A DNA stretch of 64,000 nucleotides. It comes from Marsupella aquatica. Its lineage: Eukaryota; Marchantiophyta. The notes below the pieces were generated by a model that saw only the letters and a program-made list of their open reading frames with translations, was not told the origin of the DNA and ran no database searches. Numbering within the stretch: position 1 is the stretch's first letter; every line of letters begins with the position of its first letter. The DNA lies in NCBI GenBank assembly GCA_973895155.1, contig OZ316896.1, positions 20,956,001 through 21,020,000 of the forward strand, in the 5' to 3' direction. Both the position numbers and the translations under genes were made by a program. This document shows positions 45,060-57,829 of this stretch, piece by piece.

Positions 45060-45960
45060 GAACAACCCTTGCGAGGAAAACCTACAGTAAGTCATAGGAC
45101 ATATGACATGTGGTTGATCTGACGGCAGCTTTGATTAAATCATCCGTAGCTTTCTGCATCGGTAAGGTCCTCTCCCCAAGCGAGCTCTCCATCACCTTGC
45201 AGACCTACCACACCTCGACCAAGTTGTGTCAGGACCAGAGCCCCGGCACTTCGCACCGTGATCGAACCCGGCAGCGATCAAAGCAGAGAATACCGAACGG
45301 CGCAGAAGTATCGAGAACAGATAGAATCAAAGCAGGGCAAGACTCTCTCTTCCCTTACCCAATCCGTGGTCGAGCCGGGTCGATAGTTTGACGGGCGGAT
45401 GCTGCTAGTGAGAGACAACCGAAGGTAACGGCGTCTGTCTGTTCTCACTTTGACGATTTCCGTGGACAGACCCCGAAGGAACCGCCGTGGTGTAAACGTT
45501 TCCAGAATTATTTCATTGGCTGCGTTGCGGGTTCCTTTGACTTTGGGAGCTCACAAGGCTACTTTTCGTCGTCCTATGGTATAAGGAGCTGGGAGAGCAT
45601 GCTGCTGTAGGTAACTTACTTCAAGCTCTTTGAGAAGTCTTTGCACGGGTTGTTGAGACGAAATCATGTAAATTTGCGGTGCACATTATGGCGTGACACC
45701 AATTTTGCTCTCTCTAACAACAGCTGCACTTGATCGTGACTGCCTCAACCCACAAATACTCAGTCAAGAGAAACTTAAGAATACACAAGTGAGGACTTAT
45801 ACGGCATCGTGCGCGTCGGTTTCAGACTTGAACTTGCAGGACTCAGCTCTGGAGCAAAATGTTGAACAGAAAGACGCAAAGGGAAGTGAAAAGAACAAAA
45901 CATGCACTTGCCTCCATTCACTTTCAGATTCTGCCCCAATTTGTAAGCGTTATCAAGTAC
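45060..45960. other. 5' flank of the hydrolase gene
   Basis: No supported gene. The frames are short and have no family features. It probably contains the promoter of the minus-strand hydrolase. Confidence 0.4.
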
Positions 45961-46660
45961 ACACACCCTTTGTGCTCTCTCCTGGGCACGGGCCTGGACA
46001 TCCATTTCCTACTGCGGAGAAAACAGATAAGAAAGGTGTGACAACCCTGCAGCGTTCTAGCCAATGTGTCAAGGATCTCTACGGACTGCTCAAGAGCTTG
46101 GCTTATTAAGATTGACGAACAATTTAGAGCCTCTGTATTTCGACCTAAGAACCTTGTGATTGAAACCCACAGAACTCGGCTACAGGACGGGGATTCGCAG
46201 CTCCTGTAAAGGTCCTCTAACGAGGTCGCAATCTGAAACGGTACTCTTTGTAGCTTAATCTCTGGGAAGGTCGTCTTCCATCGACTTCCGTCGTCAATCG
46301 ACATAACCTATTCATTCAAGACTTTACTTTCCCAAGCTAGGGAAGCTGTAAATTTATGCCACAGTGCGCACGGGATGGTGATTATCGTCGTCGATCTCAT
46401 ATTTCACAGTGAACGAAGGCTGGGCCGAATCGGCTCCTCTAGAGGTCACTCCACCCTTCCACCTACTATGCACTACCGCAGTATTGTTTTTATGTCTGCT
46501 TTGCGCGTTCTTTTCAACCTTCATCCAGCACCATCGCGAGTCGCTGTCCACGTTGCATCCTGCAAACTAATGAACGTGCGTAGGTTTAGACGTAGTCATC
46601 CTATGGTCTGATAGGGGAGTTGTATGATCTCAAGGTGGCTTACTTCAAGCTAGTGTAAAG
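45960..46660. other. Segmental-duplication block R, left part
   Basis: Matches 4765-5130 of block L (shared text TGCTCTCTCCTGGGCACGGG and GCTACAGG...GGACATTCGCAGCTCC). No gene supported. It ends at the LINE insertion. Confidence 0.55.
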
Positions 46661-49511
46661 ATTTGTTTGCCTTCAAAGATCTTTTTGAATTCCATTCACA
46701 AAGACATCATACAAACAGATGGTCACCAGGGCAACACCACAGGAGGACCAAAGGTCGAAGTGCAAAAGAAAGCCGGTGGGGCCGGCGCCAGGAAAGAAAC
46801 TAGGCCCCTAGATAAGGGGCAGCCAAATAAGGAATTTAACTACTGTAGTAGGAGAAGCACACTCCAAGAGATTGGCCAATGCTCAGGTTCCGGCAAGGTT
46901 CCATTCAGTGGGTCCGTGATAGACTTACGTTCCTATCGTCTAGCCTGCAGTGAAGAATCTAATCCTGGAAACAACTATAGTTCATGGTGGACAGGGTGGG
47001 ACCGGGGGGACTTCTAGCCTGTCCACGTGTAGCGTCCACAACCCTGCATGAGCCTCATAGTCAAAACACATGTCCTGATAAGCTCTCTCCGAGGTGGTCT
47101 TCCCTATCCGGATCCTAGCACGATGTTTGGCCCAGTCCCTGCGCAGGTACACTCCAAGCCGGTGCCATGATTTCTGAATGACAGCATGCGGGCTCGATCT
47201 GGTGTGTTCAATAAAGTGGGAACTCCGATCCTTCCAGATGTTCCAACATACAACTGCCCTTAAGATATGCCACAACTTGCCTGGTACACCCCACTCCTCA
47301 GGTAGGGGCTCGCCTACAAAAATGTGAATCGGTTGTAAGTTGAGCATGGTATTACCAGTGTGTGAAGCCAAGCAAAGAGTGTACTGAGCCCAGTTCCAAA
47401 TGACCTGGGAGACTGGGCAGCTCCAAATGCAATGGCTTATGTTCTCCTGTTTCATCAAGTTGCTCCGGGTGCACCAGGTTGACTCGTCATGAACTCGGAG
47501 TTACGGGTTCCGCCAATGCTGCCTTGCAGGAATCCGGTACAGAAGCTGCTAAAGGTAGCAATTCTCTGATGCTGCCCTGAAAGGCATCCATGTGTTGCTC
47601 CATAGTGTCATGGGGGCTGGGCACCAATGCAGCAATGTAGCCCATTTAGTCAAGGCCTTGTGAAGTCCAATCCTCGCATGTCCCTGGAGCTTTCTGAGAT
47701 GCGCAGTACAAGTATCAATGATGGTGTACCGTCACTCCAATGGTACTATAGGAGAATAGCAAGGTCTCCAGTGGGGTTACCAATGCGCTGCCTAACAGTG
47801 TTATTGGCCCCGGAGGTCCTAATCAGCACAGGAGAAAGTACAATGTTGGCCGGTGGTGAAGAGTGTGCTGATTTGTGGAGGTACCCATTCTGGACCATGA
47901 ATGTGTTCACTGGCTTCGATGTGTCCTGAAATTGTTGCCAATTCGAGGTGATGTGTTTCCGCTGCACCTTGAATTCCCAAATCCAATGTGATTGACCCGG
48001 GAGAGTAGCTTCCATGAGCAATGGTTCCGTTTGTTCCCTGTAGTCGTCAAGCTCTGGCACAGACCTGAGGTTAGCAATCAATTTCCTGAATGCCATTGCA
48101 CAATTCCGTGGGAGTATTTGCCCAGGGCCCTCTTCCCAGGATAGGAATCCCCATCATTGGTGAGAACATCTCTCAGAACCACCAAACCAGCTTGACGCAA
48201 CCGCCGCTGAGGGTTCGAAAGGCACTTCGCCTGGTTAGCCTGAATATGGATGAGGTGGGGTCTCCACAGTGGCAGGTTACGCCATCCCTCCAGGTGTGCT
48301 GGTGCGGAGGGTCGTATGTGCTTCTTGATCACATTCCATCCGGTGCAAATGTTTGACCACACCTTGGATCCTCCTGACGGCATTGTGTAGCAGGGTGTGA
48401 AGACCCAAGTGAAGTCCTGAACACCCCATTTCTTCCCTGATAGCTGCCGCAAGTACATTTGCAGGATTCTCCTGAGAGGGTGATCTGCCTCAGCTAAAGC
48501 CCAAACGATAAAACCGCCTGCAAGAGCTCTGAACTGTGTTGGAATAGAGATTAGCCCAAGCCCCCCCTAGCTCCTGGATCTCGTAATCGTGGCAAGGTCC
48601 ACCCGAGATCGGGCCTTCTCATTCTGGCCAGCCCAAACAAAGGAGGTGATCTTCTTCTGTAAAGCATCCAACGTCTTCGGATGGCCGGCCCATACTGTGA
48701 GGAAGTACCAAATAGTGCTCATGATCAAGTGGTTAGCAACAGTGACACGATCGATAAGGGACTCAGATCTCTTACGGATCCGGTCAAGTCGAGATTCCAG
48801 CCGATCCGACACAGTTTTGATTAGTTGATGCTCAGAGATGTGTTGCGCCATGGGAATACCAAGCAGGCACTTGCATCATTCTCCCTAGTCCACGGGAGGG
48901 CCTGGAATTCCGCAGGTATGGATCTAGATGGTATGAAAACTGCCTTGGTTTGTTCCCAGATGCAGTGAAGCCCAGACGCCAATCCAAATGAAAGCAATTG
49001 TTGACGGCTAAACTATACAAATCTCATGTTGGCCCTCAGTAGCAGTACGACATCATCGGCAAAGAAATTGTGCACGTTGTGTACCCCAATTGAAGGGATT
49101 CTAACTCCTTCCAAATCCCCCTGGTCCACCGCCTTGAGAAATATCTTACTAAGGGCATCAATGGCAATGATGAACAACCGGGGGGAGAGTGGGCAGCCCT
49201 GTCTCACCTAACGTTCCAAGGAAAAGGGGGCAGCCATTTTGCCATTGAGCAAGACAGCAGATGTGGCCGAACAGAAGCTAGCGCGAAAAAATTGCAAAAT
49301 TAGCCCATCGAATCCTACCTTTTCCATCAGCATCAGAAGAAATCCCCATTCAAGTTTATCGAAGGCCTTAGTCACTTCTAATTTCATTAGAATGAATTGC
49401 AGTCCCGAGGATTCAGCATGGTGGAGGAGCTCATTTAGGAGTAGCAGAGTGATGAATATTACGCCCGGGTAGAAATGCAAATTGTTGGGGTGTGATAAAC
49501 CGCTCCAGGAC
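46661..49511 (-). mobile_element. 5'-truncated non-LTR retrotransposon (LINE, L1-like)
   Basis: Minus-strand coding remnants in order: reverse transcriptase palm (QFILMKLEVTKAFDKLEW near 49340-49400), VRQGCPLSPRLFIIAIDALSK and FFADDVVLLL (49013-49207, the catalytic F-A-D-D), thumb and linker (48567-48851), then a terminal zinc-knuckle-like domain (HCIWSCPVSQVIWNWA at 47400-47460). Frames are broken at several points (49208, 48832 and others), so it is dead. A 9-bp direct repeat AGTGTAAAG flanks it (46652-46660 and 49512-49520). Block L has the same context once without the insert. No endonuclease domain is left, and no clear poly-A is visible at the 46661 end. Confidence 0.8.
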
Positions 49512-49639
49512 AGTGTAAAGAGACTACGGAGGATAGCCCAACGTTGCAACTGTGAACCTGCTCGACTACTGTAGGTAGATGAGAACGAAGGCCCAGAGGC
49601 TCGGTATTGAAGGAAGGACTTTGACAATATCAACTAGCT

Positions 49640-50065
49640 CCGTTCCCGATGCCAAACTTCGAGACCCATCACAATTTTCGTCTATTCTCGCGTAAATCCG
49701 CCAGTTTGTTTTTTAGACTAGCTCGCGAGACCCATCACAATTTTCGTGTATTCTTTCGCGTAAATCCGTCAGTTTGTTTTACAGACTAGCTCCGTTCCCC
49801 GATGCAAATCTTCGAGACCCATTACACTTTCGTAGCTCCGTTCCCCGATGCAAATCTTCGAGACCCATTACACTTTCGTCTATTCTCGTGAGTCCGTCAA
49901 TTTTTATCCTTCCCCGTTTTCAGTCCTTTTTCGTTTCCCGTTTGACAGAAATAGTTCATTGGTCGTTTACTTCACTTCTTTTTGATGATGCTTTCGAAGT
50001 GGAATACAAACGAGACGATGTGGTTCACAAACGAGACGATGTGGTTTACAAACGAGACGTTCGCT
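49640..50065. repeat. Local tandem repeats in block R
   Basis: Units of about 100 and 38 bp built on GAGACCCATYACAMTTTCG and TAGCTCCGTTCCCCGATGC (49640-49890), then three copies of a 24-bp unit ACGAGACGATGTGGTTYACA (50010-50060). Block L has fewer copies (5255-5420). Confidence 0.75.
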
Positions 50066-50689
50066 GTGGAAGTCTACCGATAAATTACTTCTCAGCTTGG
50101 CCTGTTTTTCTTGTGCATTCCGATACATCCGTGGTTATCAGTCCGATGACGATGTTGTGTGTAAACTAGTCGGAGGCTTAGAGGCTCATCCTGTGGTCTA
50201 ACGAGCTGAGATAGAATGGTACTTTAGGTTACTTACAACCAGCTCGTGGAGAAGACTTACACTGGATGTTGAGAGGACATTACATAATTTGCAGTGCGCA
50301 TATTGGTATGACAACTCCAGCGTGTTGGGCTTAGGAGCTTTTTACCCCAACTTCTTGAGGTGCGGTTGTGTATCTCACGTTCAGCATTGTTCTTTAGACG
50401 TGCATTATCGCTGTTTACCACGGCAATCAAGAGATTCCGTCTGGGAAACCAATGTTGCGTATTATTGAAATGTAAGTGGTGTAGTTGACTATTGTGGTCC
50501 CTGCATTTCAGTGGACGACTCTTTAAGATTTTGCGTCCACCTCTCCTCTAAGTTCATCACGTTTGTAGGGTAGCTTTTTGAAACTGTGATAGCCGGCTCG
50601 ATTTTGGTCAATTACTTTGCATTCTGTTTGATAATGCGGCAGGTTCCAGCAATATTAGGAAGATCAGAAGCAGCCAAACTATAAAGACG

Positions 50690-53600
50690 AAACATCCCTT
50701 ACACGAAATAAAAATCAGAGGTACTGTCCAACCATTAATTTTGGAGAGTCCCAATTACAAAGAGCAATCTTCATACTATTACAAGTGACACTAAGGAAAT
50801 AAAGGAACACAAAACCTTTCCGATTCTGTGTACGATACGAATAAAAGCGTGAGACATCAAACTTCTGCAAATACGTGCCCATCCGTTGAAGTTGGCAAAT
50901 ATGGAACACGAATTTCGTTCCTAGATTACCAATTCCTACCTCATGCAAAAGTACGTCGAGCTTCAGATTCTTGGACCAATCTGCGTCTAGCTCAACAACC
51001 CATCACAGGATGATGCCGAGCGCACGGGTGAATCATTTTGCACCGAAAATGACGGCATTTACATCAATCGACCGACATAGACATAGTACTCTTTCCATCA
51101 AATTGCTCTGTTCGTCGCAACAACCAGCCGACCGTTGGTGAGGAAAGGCACGGGTTGGAGAGCTGGTGGTGAGTGATGTCTGCTGCTTTCAGGACGCAGC
51201 TGGCGTTGCGGCTTGTGGACCACCATCAGCAACTAGGGCAACCTCATAGATGTCTGTTCCACTCCCTGCTGCTGCAAGACGACATGCTCAACACCTCAGG
51301 TCAGGATTATATAGTATACAGATCTCTTGCTAATCTTCCTTATCACAGAAGACAAGGCATAAAAATGTTCACGAAGACCCAAATTTCAAGCTTGGCTGAG
51401 AAGCGAAAATGTTTTGGGAGTCAGTAAAACTCAACCTCAATTACTGGCTAGAACATACGGTATGACACCTTTGAATGATCAGTGAAAGTATAGCTTACAG
51501 ATGTTTGCTGTGATCCCTGGTCCAAAAAATGAGGTAAACTTAGTCTGCAGGACAAAGACAGGCATTGTAATTTAGCAGTTCGTACTTTCCAAACTTGTTA
51601 GACAATGATCTCGACTAAGGAATTCAGGGGAGGAACGGAACAGGACACCTGTAAGCTCTTAAAACATAGATACAAGAGGATTTGACTATTGGTACTACCT
51701 GTCGCTGTTTGAAATCGTCCAGCTTCAAAGATTTTGCTTCAAACACAAGCACTAATGTATATTTCTTATCCCCAGACACCTGCACTGTCATCGTCGGTCC
51801 ACCAAGTCCATCAAAAAGGTGAAGAAATTCCACACGATCCTGAAAGTAATCCTGGTAATCCTTAAAGTAAAGAGATCCCACCGAAGCGGTGGGAGGTGCC
51901 TTTAATAGCCACCTCAAGCCCGATTAAGCATACAATTCTTCTCTAATGCTCATCAGTCGCTACCTGCAAATCTAGCTGATGAAAGAGCTTTTATAATGTC
52001 GCATTCCGGTGCGTCAGGAATGGACATGTAACCCTGATAAGAGACCTAGACGATTAGAGCTCACCTCTTCACGAATAAATTGAAGTTTTGGGGCGTTCCG
52101 TCTTTGAATGCCTCCACCCTGCAACCGCAGTGAACTTCTCTTAAACAAGGAGGTCCGAGCTAAAACTCTGTCAAATTGAAAGAAACTGGATCCAAATGGC
52201 CATACTGTTTTCCTCTGACACTGTCTGCAGACTACAAAGGTTAATATTCTCGTCAACTCCCACCTCAACTTCACGAGATCGGTAAGTTTCGAATTGATGC
52301 TCATCTGGAAAGCTAATATGACAGCTTTCGGATGAAGAAATTTACCAGGCCATATCGGAAAATCCTCTTAAGGGCTTCATCAAGATGTTGTTCATCTCCG
52401 TATCGATACCTTGTGACATCATTTCTCACCTACAAAGACAAAGATCAGCACGAATCACCCTTCGTATCGCAAGATGAATCTCCGTACAAGCCTTTTACAT
52501 CTCCAAAATTTTCCAACAGCAAAACTGTACTCAACTCAGTTTTGGCCTCTCATGTGTCTGCCTTGGCCATGCCAGCTTAAACCTGTCACCCATTCAGATG
52601 CAAGCAGAGAGCCATACCTGGGTTAAGATCTCGGTTGCTTGACTTTCACGAAGACCAAAAGCATCCGCATAAGTTAGACACGGTACAGGCTTCAACTCTG
52701 CATACTGCAAAAACGAATCCAGTACTCCACTCTCCAGCGTCAATTAACACTTATCCCAACCACGGTTATCTTTACGAAGTCTGACTAGATCAGCGCAAGC
52801 ATACTGCAACTGATGAGACTAATAACCATCCTCGAGAATGAGCTAGAAGATCTTGTAGCATCATACTATCAAAATTAAACACCATTTTAAATCCAGCTCA
52901 ATCGTTCGTACTCAGTGCCTCTTCTCGACAAATCAACTTGTATCGCAGAAGGTCGTACCTTCAGAGCCATGCCGATAATGGTTAAGGGGAAGCCATAAGT
53001 AAGCATGAGAGCTGAAACCTCAGATCCCGGCAAAACCGTGAAGTAGGCTCCGAATCCATACCTGGATTCAAGAGTCCAAAGTCAATCAACCCCGTATTGT
53101 TGTCTCCGAAAACCTGAGAGCAACAAGGACATTCGCTAAGAGTACTCACGAAAGCAATCCGATGCCGACGGTGAGGCCGATAGTGCCGAATGATGTCTGC
53201 ACTCATGAAGAAAACAAAACAAGGGGGGGACAAAGTATTTCAGTAAGTCGAATTTCAGGACCTTCACCTCATGGCAATGTATTACGACAGCGGAAGTACA
53301 GAAAAGGCCGGTGTAGCAGGCTCGAAAATTAATTTGTTCAGTTCAGTTCAGTTCGCACTTCAAAGACACGGGGCAAATGCTAACGTCGCTATTAACACCA
53401 GGAGACTCGTGCATTGAGCCAACTCTCTACCCACCAATTCCAGACCAACTCCTCAACCTAATTCCGCCAAACGTCAAGAAATCTGGCACTTAACGTGTAT
53501 ATAGATGGTAGTCGAATTAATTCTCTTCAACACATGAAAACACTGATAACAGCAGCTAAACTTTCAATGACAACCGTGCATCCCAACCAATTCCGCATCC

Positions 53601-54278
53601 CAACCAATTCCGCATCCCAACCAATTCTGCTCAAAACATGAACGGAAGCTCCAAATGAAGGATCAAATCTTTTCCGCAACCACAGAATTGGTTGTCCTTG
53701 GAATTAGAAGGGGAGAATTTTACAACGACCCAGGCCTCTCAAAAACCACTGAGGAAGCAAAGTAATTGTCCTGAACATCAAAGGTAGCTTTCAACAAGGA
53801 CTGAGATGGAGGGTTGAGTATCTGAACCACCCTCTGAGAATCTTTCCAAAGAGCTCAGGGAGTAAATTCTGTGACTAATTGATAAGTTGGATGCCCCATT
53901 TTGCATCTGGGACCCGAGCCAAACAACAAAGCAGGACAAGGTACCCAATTCAACACTCCTCGCTGGTACCAAACTCACCTTCGTGATGGTGATTTCAGTG
54001 TCTGGAATGATCTCTTTGCTACCCGCAGAGCTGGAGGAAGAAGTGGAGGTTTCGACATTGCTGGTGGCAGCCGTGACTTGCAGCGGCAGTGTCTTCCTGA
54101 CGAGCCTCTGCTGGGCTCGGATCGTCGTCCTCAGCACCCCCCCACCAATTCCATTCAATGCTCTGCCTGACGATGACACCTGAGCAACATCCATCCTCCC
54201 CCTGCTGCTGCTGCTGCAGCACTCCTGCAGTCCCAGCAGCATCGGCTGCTGCTGCTGCAATGCCATAGCCATTGCCAT
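50690..54278 (-). CDS. Plastid DUF2854-family membrane protein
   Basis: Family of unknown function shared by cyanobacteria and plants. Exon 1 (53979-54278, ATG at 54278) is a Ser/Gln/Ala-rich plastid transit peptide. Exon 2 (53150-53196) and exon 3 (52959-53061) encode two membrane spans, SFGTIGLTVGIGLLS and ALMLTYGFPLTIIGMALK. Exon 4 (52618-52704) gives YAELKPVPCLTYADAFGLRE. Exon 5 (52346-52429) gives VRNDVTRYRYGDEQHLDEAL, the family signature. Exon 6 (52065-52118) gives GGGIQRRNAPKLQ, and exon 7 (51699-51779) KKYTLVLVFEAKSLKLDDF. A later exon near 50940-50993 encodes DADWSKNLKLDVLLHE. Introns are GT-AG and phases agree from exon 1 to 7. The extreme C-terminus is unresolved. The protein likely sits in thylakoid or inner envelope. 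A 3' fragment of this gene hosts the large transposon at 6966-30676. Confidence 0.82.
51485..51488. other. Empty-site equivalent of the large transposon insertion
   Basis: Single AAAG in an intron of the DUF2854 gene, with flanks ACCTTTGAATGATCAGTG and TATAGCTTACAGATG. The same flanks surround the element at 6945-6965 and 30677-30700. Confidence 0.88.
53578..53632. repeat. 17-bp unit CATCCCAACCAATTCYG, three tandem copies
   Basis: Three consecutive copies, the last with one substitution, in the first intron of the DUF2854 gene. Confidence 0.85.
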
Positions 54279-54371
54279 CACTCTTCTAGACACAGCTCGA
54301 ATTTCACGAGAAAGACGTCGGTTAAACCACGCATCGGGGTATAAAAGCCCCAGAGTACTGTCCGGCCTCAC

Positions 54372-54462
54372 TCAGTATGTCCTGTGGGGCCACCTGGTAC
54401 TGTGCGGACCTGCCCGTCAGTATGTCCTGTGGGGCCACCTGGTACTGTGCGGACCTGCCCGT
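54372..54462. repeat. 45-bp tandem duplication upstream of the DUF2854 gene
   Basis: Two adjacent identical copies of the block starting CAGTATGTCCTGTGGGG, followed by two copies of a short CCGTCCCGTCTGCT motif. It lies about 95 bp upstream of the ATG, so in the promoter or 5' UTR. Confidence 0.85.
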
Positions 54463-55960
54463 CCCGTCTGCTACCTGTCCGTCCCGTCTGCTTCAAAACA
54501 ATGGGAGACATGGCTGAGTACATGGATAGAGATGAGTAATTATAAGGACAATAATTATGTGAGTTGCACCGTATGGCTACGCATGTGAGGGAGGCACATT
54601 GGAAAGTGTGTCTCATCTCTAATTTTTATTTAAAAATATATCCAATTAAAATATTATTTTAAATTTTCATTAGACCTAAAAAATGCCATAGGGAAAGGGA
54701 GGGTGTACATGCGTGAACAGGTAAGTATACAAGTATTACTCAAGGTTGGGGCACAAGATTCCTTTAAATCTGATAATTTGATTTTTTATAATGTACATTT
54801 ATTTACTGGTGAGCTTTAGAGCACCCATGTATCATTTGTCTTGCTTTGTATATTTTTTAATAATTTATTTGCATTTTGAGAGCCAGTGGAGACCATGATG
54901 ATCTCGTGTGTCTTGATTTCTATTTGTTTCAATTTTTGTTTTTGAAAGTTCATTTAAAAAAAGGGGGAGGGCCTAGGGGCACCCTCTCCCCCTGATTTTG
55001 TGCTCTCTCAATTTGACTGGGTGGGTTTTGCCCCTGTTTTTATTTGATGGGGCTTGCTCCTCCGTTACTTGAAAAAGAAATAAAAATATGTTCATTTAAA
55101 ATAAGAGATCAGAAACTGGGTGGTCAAACCATTTTTAGTGGGAATGGAATACACAAACTTTTTACAGAAAAGGGCCAAACAGAGTACAAAAGAATAAACA
55201 AAAGAGGTCCCAAGTGGGCAAAACCAAATGCAAAAGAAGTGAGCAAAAGGAACCCTCTAAGAACCAAAAAAAAAAGGGAACTAAAACGATCGCAAATGGA
55301 CCAAGTTCCTTATCATTCCTAGCTAATGTGGGTAACAGCTAATGGTCCATATCAAGTGTCAAAACTAAATTGGCAAGTGGGAATGAACATTCAAAATGGT
55401 TGACCACTTCTCATTTTTTCCAAGAAACTAAAAAGAAGTTTTTTTCCTCTTTCATTTCATTTTGTTGGGACAAGGTGACAATTTTCTTTTCCCTCCTATA
55501 GGGCAGTTTTTCTAGATTTGTTTTTGCTCCCAATCTTGCAAATGAATAGGATTGGAGAAAGGTATTTTTGGGTGGGAGATGGGGAAAAGAGGAGGTATTT
55601 GCTTGATGGGACCCCAAAATGAGAAGTTTAACTTGATGGGACCCCTGAAGTTTTAAGTGAGTTGATTCAAGGTCAATCAATGGTCCGGATCACTCCGGAT
55701 CACTCAGGGGTCCTATCAAGTAAAACTTTCCACATTGGGTCCCATCAAGCAAATACCACAGGAAAAGAGCAAAAACTCCCTCGCCGTGTAATTTCTATCT
55801 CTCCTCCCCATCCACAACTCAATTTTTTCCCCATCTACATTATAATATGGAATCCTGCCACTTTTTGTCCTTTTTCCGCTTACAAAAACCAAAAATGGCA
55901 GGATCTAATCCTAGCCTTCCATTGAAAACAATAGATTTTAATCAATTTCTAATGATCCAA
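54463..55960. other. Intergenic DNA, no gene supported
   Basis: AT-rich. It contains purine-rich tracts (55060-55320) and CCATCAAG repeats. 55680-55725 (GGTCCGGATCACT, then GGATCACTCAGGGGTCC) matches 14608-14640 in the large element. Confidence 0.5.
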
Positions 55961-55964
55961 AACC

Positions 55965-56500
55965 CACCTTAACTCATCTCAACATCTTGCCCTTGCCCCG
56001 ACATCTTTCCCCTCATCTTGACATCTTGCCCTCGCCTCGACATCTTGCCCTTATCTTGACATTTTTGCCTTTTCCTTGACATCTTTTCCTCCCTTCAACA
56101 TCTTTGTCTCTTCTTGACATCTGTCCCTCCCCTCCTCATCTTGCCCTCGCCTCAACATCTTTGCCTCTCCTTGACATCTTTACATCTTTGTCTCTCCTTG
56201 ACATATTGCCCTCACCTTGACATCTTGGCGTTGCCTTGACATCTTTGCATCCCCTTGACATCTTACCCTCTCCTTGACATCTTTGTCTCTCCACGACATC
56301 ATGCCCTTCAAAATCTTGCCCTCACCTCAAAATCTTGCATTCAGCTCAACATCCAGCCTTCACTCAAAATATTTCCCTAATCTTGACATCTTGCCCTCAC
56401 CTCAAAATCTTGCCCTCACCTCGATATCCAACCCTCACTTGATATCTTGCCCTCACTCAAAATCTTGCCATCACCTCAATATATTGCTCGTGGGATCTTG
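55965..56500. repeat. Minisatellite of TTGACATCTTGCCCTC type
   Basis: About thirty units of 15-20 bp. Related by sequence to the array at 34640-36160 about 20 kb away. Confidence 0.8.
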
Positions 56501-57820
56501 CTCTCAGTCAAAATCTTTTGTGAAACGCACGGGCATGGGGCTCGTGTTAGATAATATCATATAAACATGAGTTTATAATACCTTCTTTTGCCTCCTACGT
56601 TTTTGAAAAAAATTAGTTAATTTTTATCAAAAATGCCTATTTTGGATCGCACATGCTTCTTAAGATTTTTGATAGTCAACCCCCCGAGAAAGTGAGCAGC
56701 CAAATGCAACATCAAACTTTGAATCACGAGTGCAAAGGACTCAAGCAACCACAAGCCAAAACATCAAGAAAAGGAGCAGCCGTGTCCAATGCCAAACTAG
56801 GTACTGCCAGTGTAAAGAATGAGCAAAAAAACAAGCAAAAATATTGAGAAAGCGAGCAGGCAAATGTAGTGTGGAACTCTAAATAGTCAATGGAAAGAAT
56901 GAGCCAAAAATGGGCAAAAACATGAAGAAAGCGAGCAACCAAATACAATGTGAATCTTTGAAGCCCCAGTGGAAGGAACCATGATCAGACATTCATAATT
57001 CTTTGTAGGGATGAGATGGTTGATTTTAGGGCCTCTAGTTGGATTTCATTGCTTGTAACCTCCTATGTAGTTCACTCTGGAGCTCTAGCAGTCTCCTTAG
57101 ATGCCAATAGCAAGGATTTTGGATTTTCATGTCCCTAGTTGTTCCTTTGCCCAAGTCCTTTGGGTTAGTTTGGCTCTTTGTTTGCCTCCCCTTCATTGGA
57201 TTGATTAGGGGACCTTTGTTTTTAGGCACTTTGAAGTATATACTATGGGCTCCACAAGAAACAGAAAACTAGAGGAGGGGTTTGGTGACTCTGTTTCGCA
57301 GATTCCTTGCCCTCCCATTCTCTATGGAATCTTACCATTATGTATAGGATAATCCCTGTTGAGTACAAGGTTACTAGCTTTCTGTAACTTGTGACCAGAA
57401 AGTGAAGAAAACCTGACTAACGACAACTGGGAAGCTTTTTCTGAACTTTGTTGAAGCAAGATTCAGACGAGAACCCCTGCCCACACCTCAATCATAGTAT
57501 GTAATTGCTGTCCAGAAAAAAGGTTACTTCCCCTCAAGAGATTATGGGAATAGCAAGTACCTCAAAAAATGGTTACACAATGGTAGCTTGCATTCTGTAC
57601 GTAAACAATGTTCACACTCCTTGCCCTCCCGCTTTCTCTATAAAATCATACCATTATGGTACTGCTACATGTTCCCCGCTGAGGTCCCTTCCATGCTCCC
57701 CCACATTGCCATGTTGTCTTTTGTGCCCAACCATTTTCAAAAAATATTTTTGACTTGAAAGCCAAAAACAGACCCATCTAACTGAGGATAAACTTTTTGC
57801 TCCGTAGCATGCGATTTCAT
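56501..57820. other. Intergenic DNA, no gene supported
   Basis: Short repeats around GAGAAAGCGAGCARCCAAATGC (56690-56960). No protein-like frame. Confidence 0.45.
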
Positions 57821-57829
57821 GTAGGGTGG

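Noticed and set aside
50690-54278. An extra DUF2854 exon reading VFGDNNTGLIDFGLLNP (53062-53113)
   Set aside because: Using it creates a 36-nt intron and breaks the phase; skipping it joins exons 2 and 3 in frame and restores the expected family sequence.
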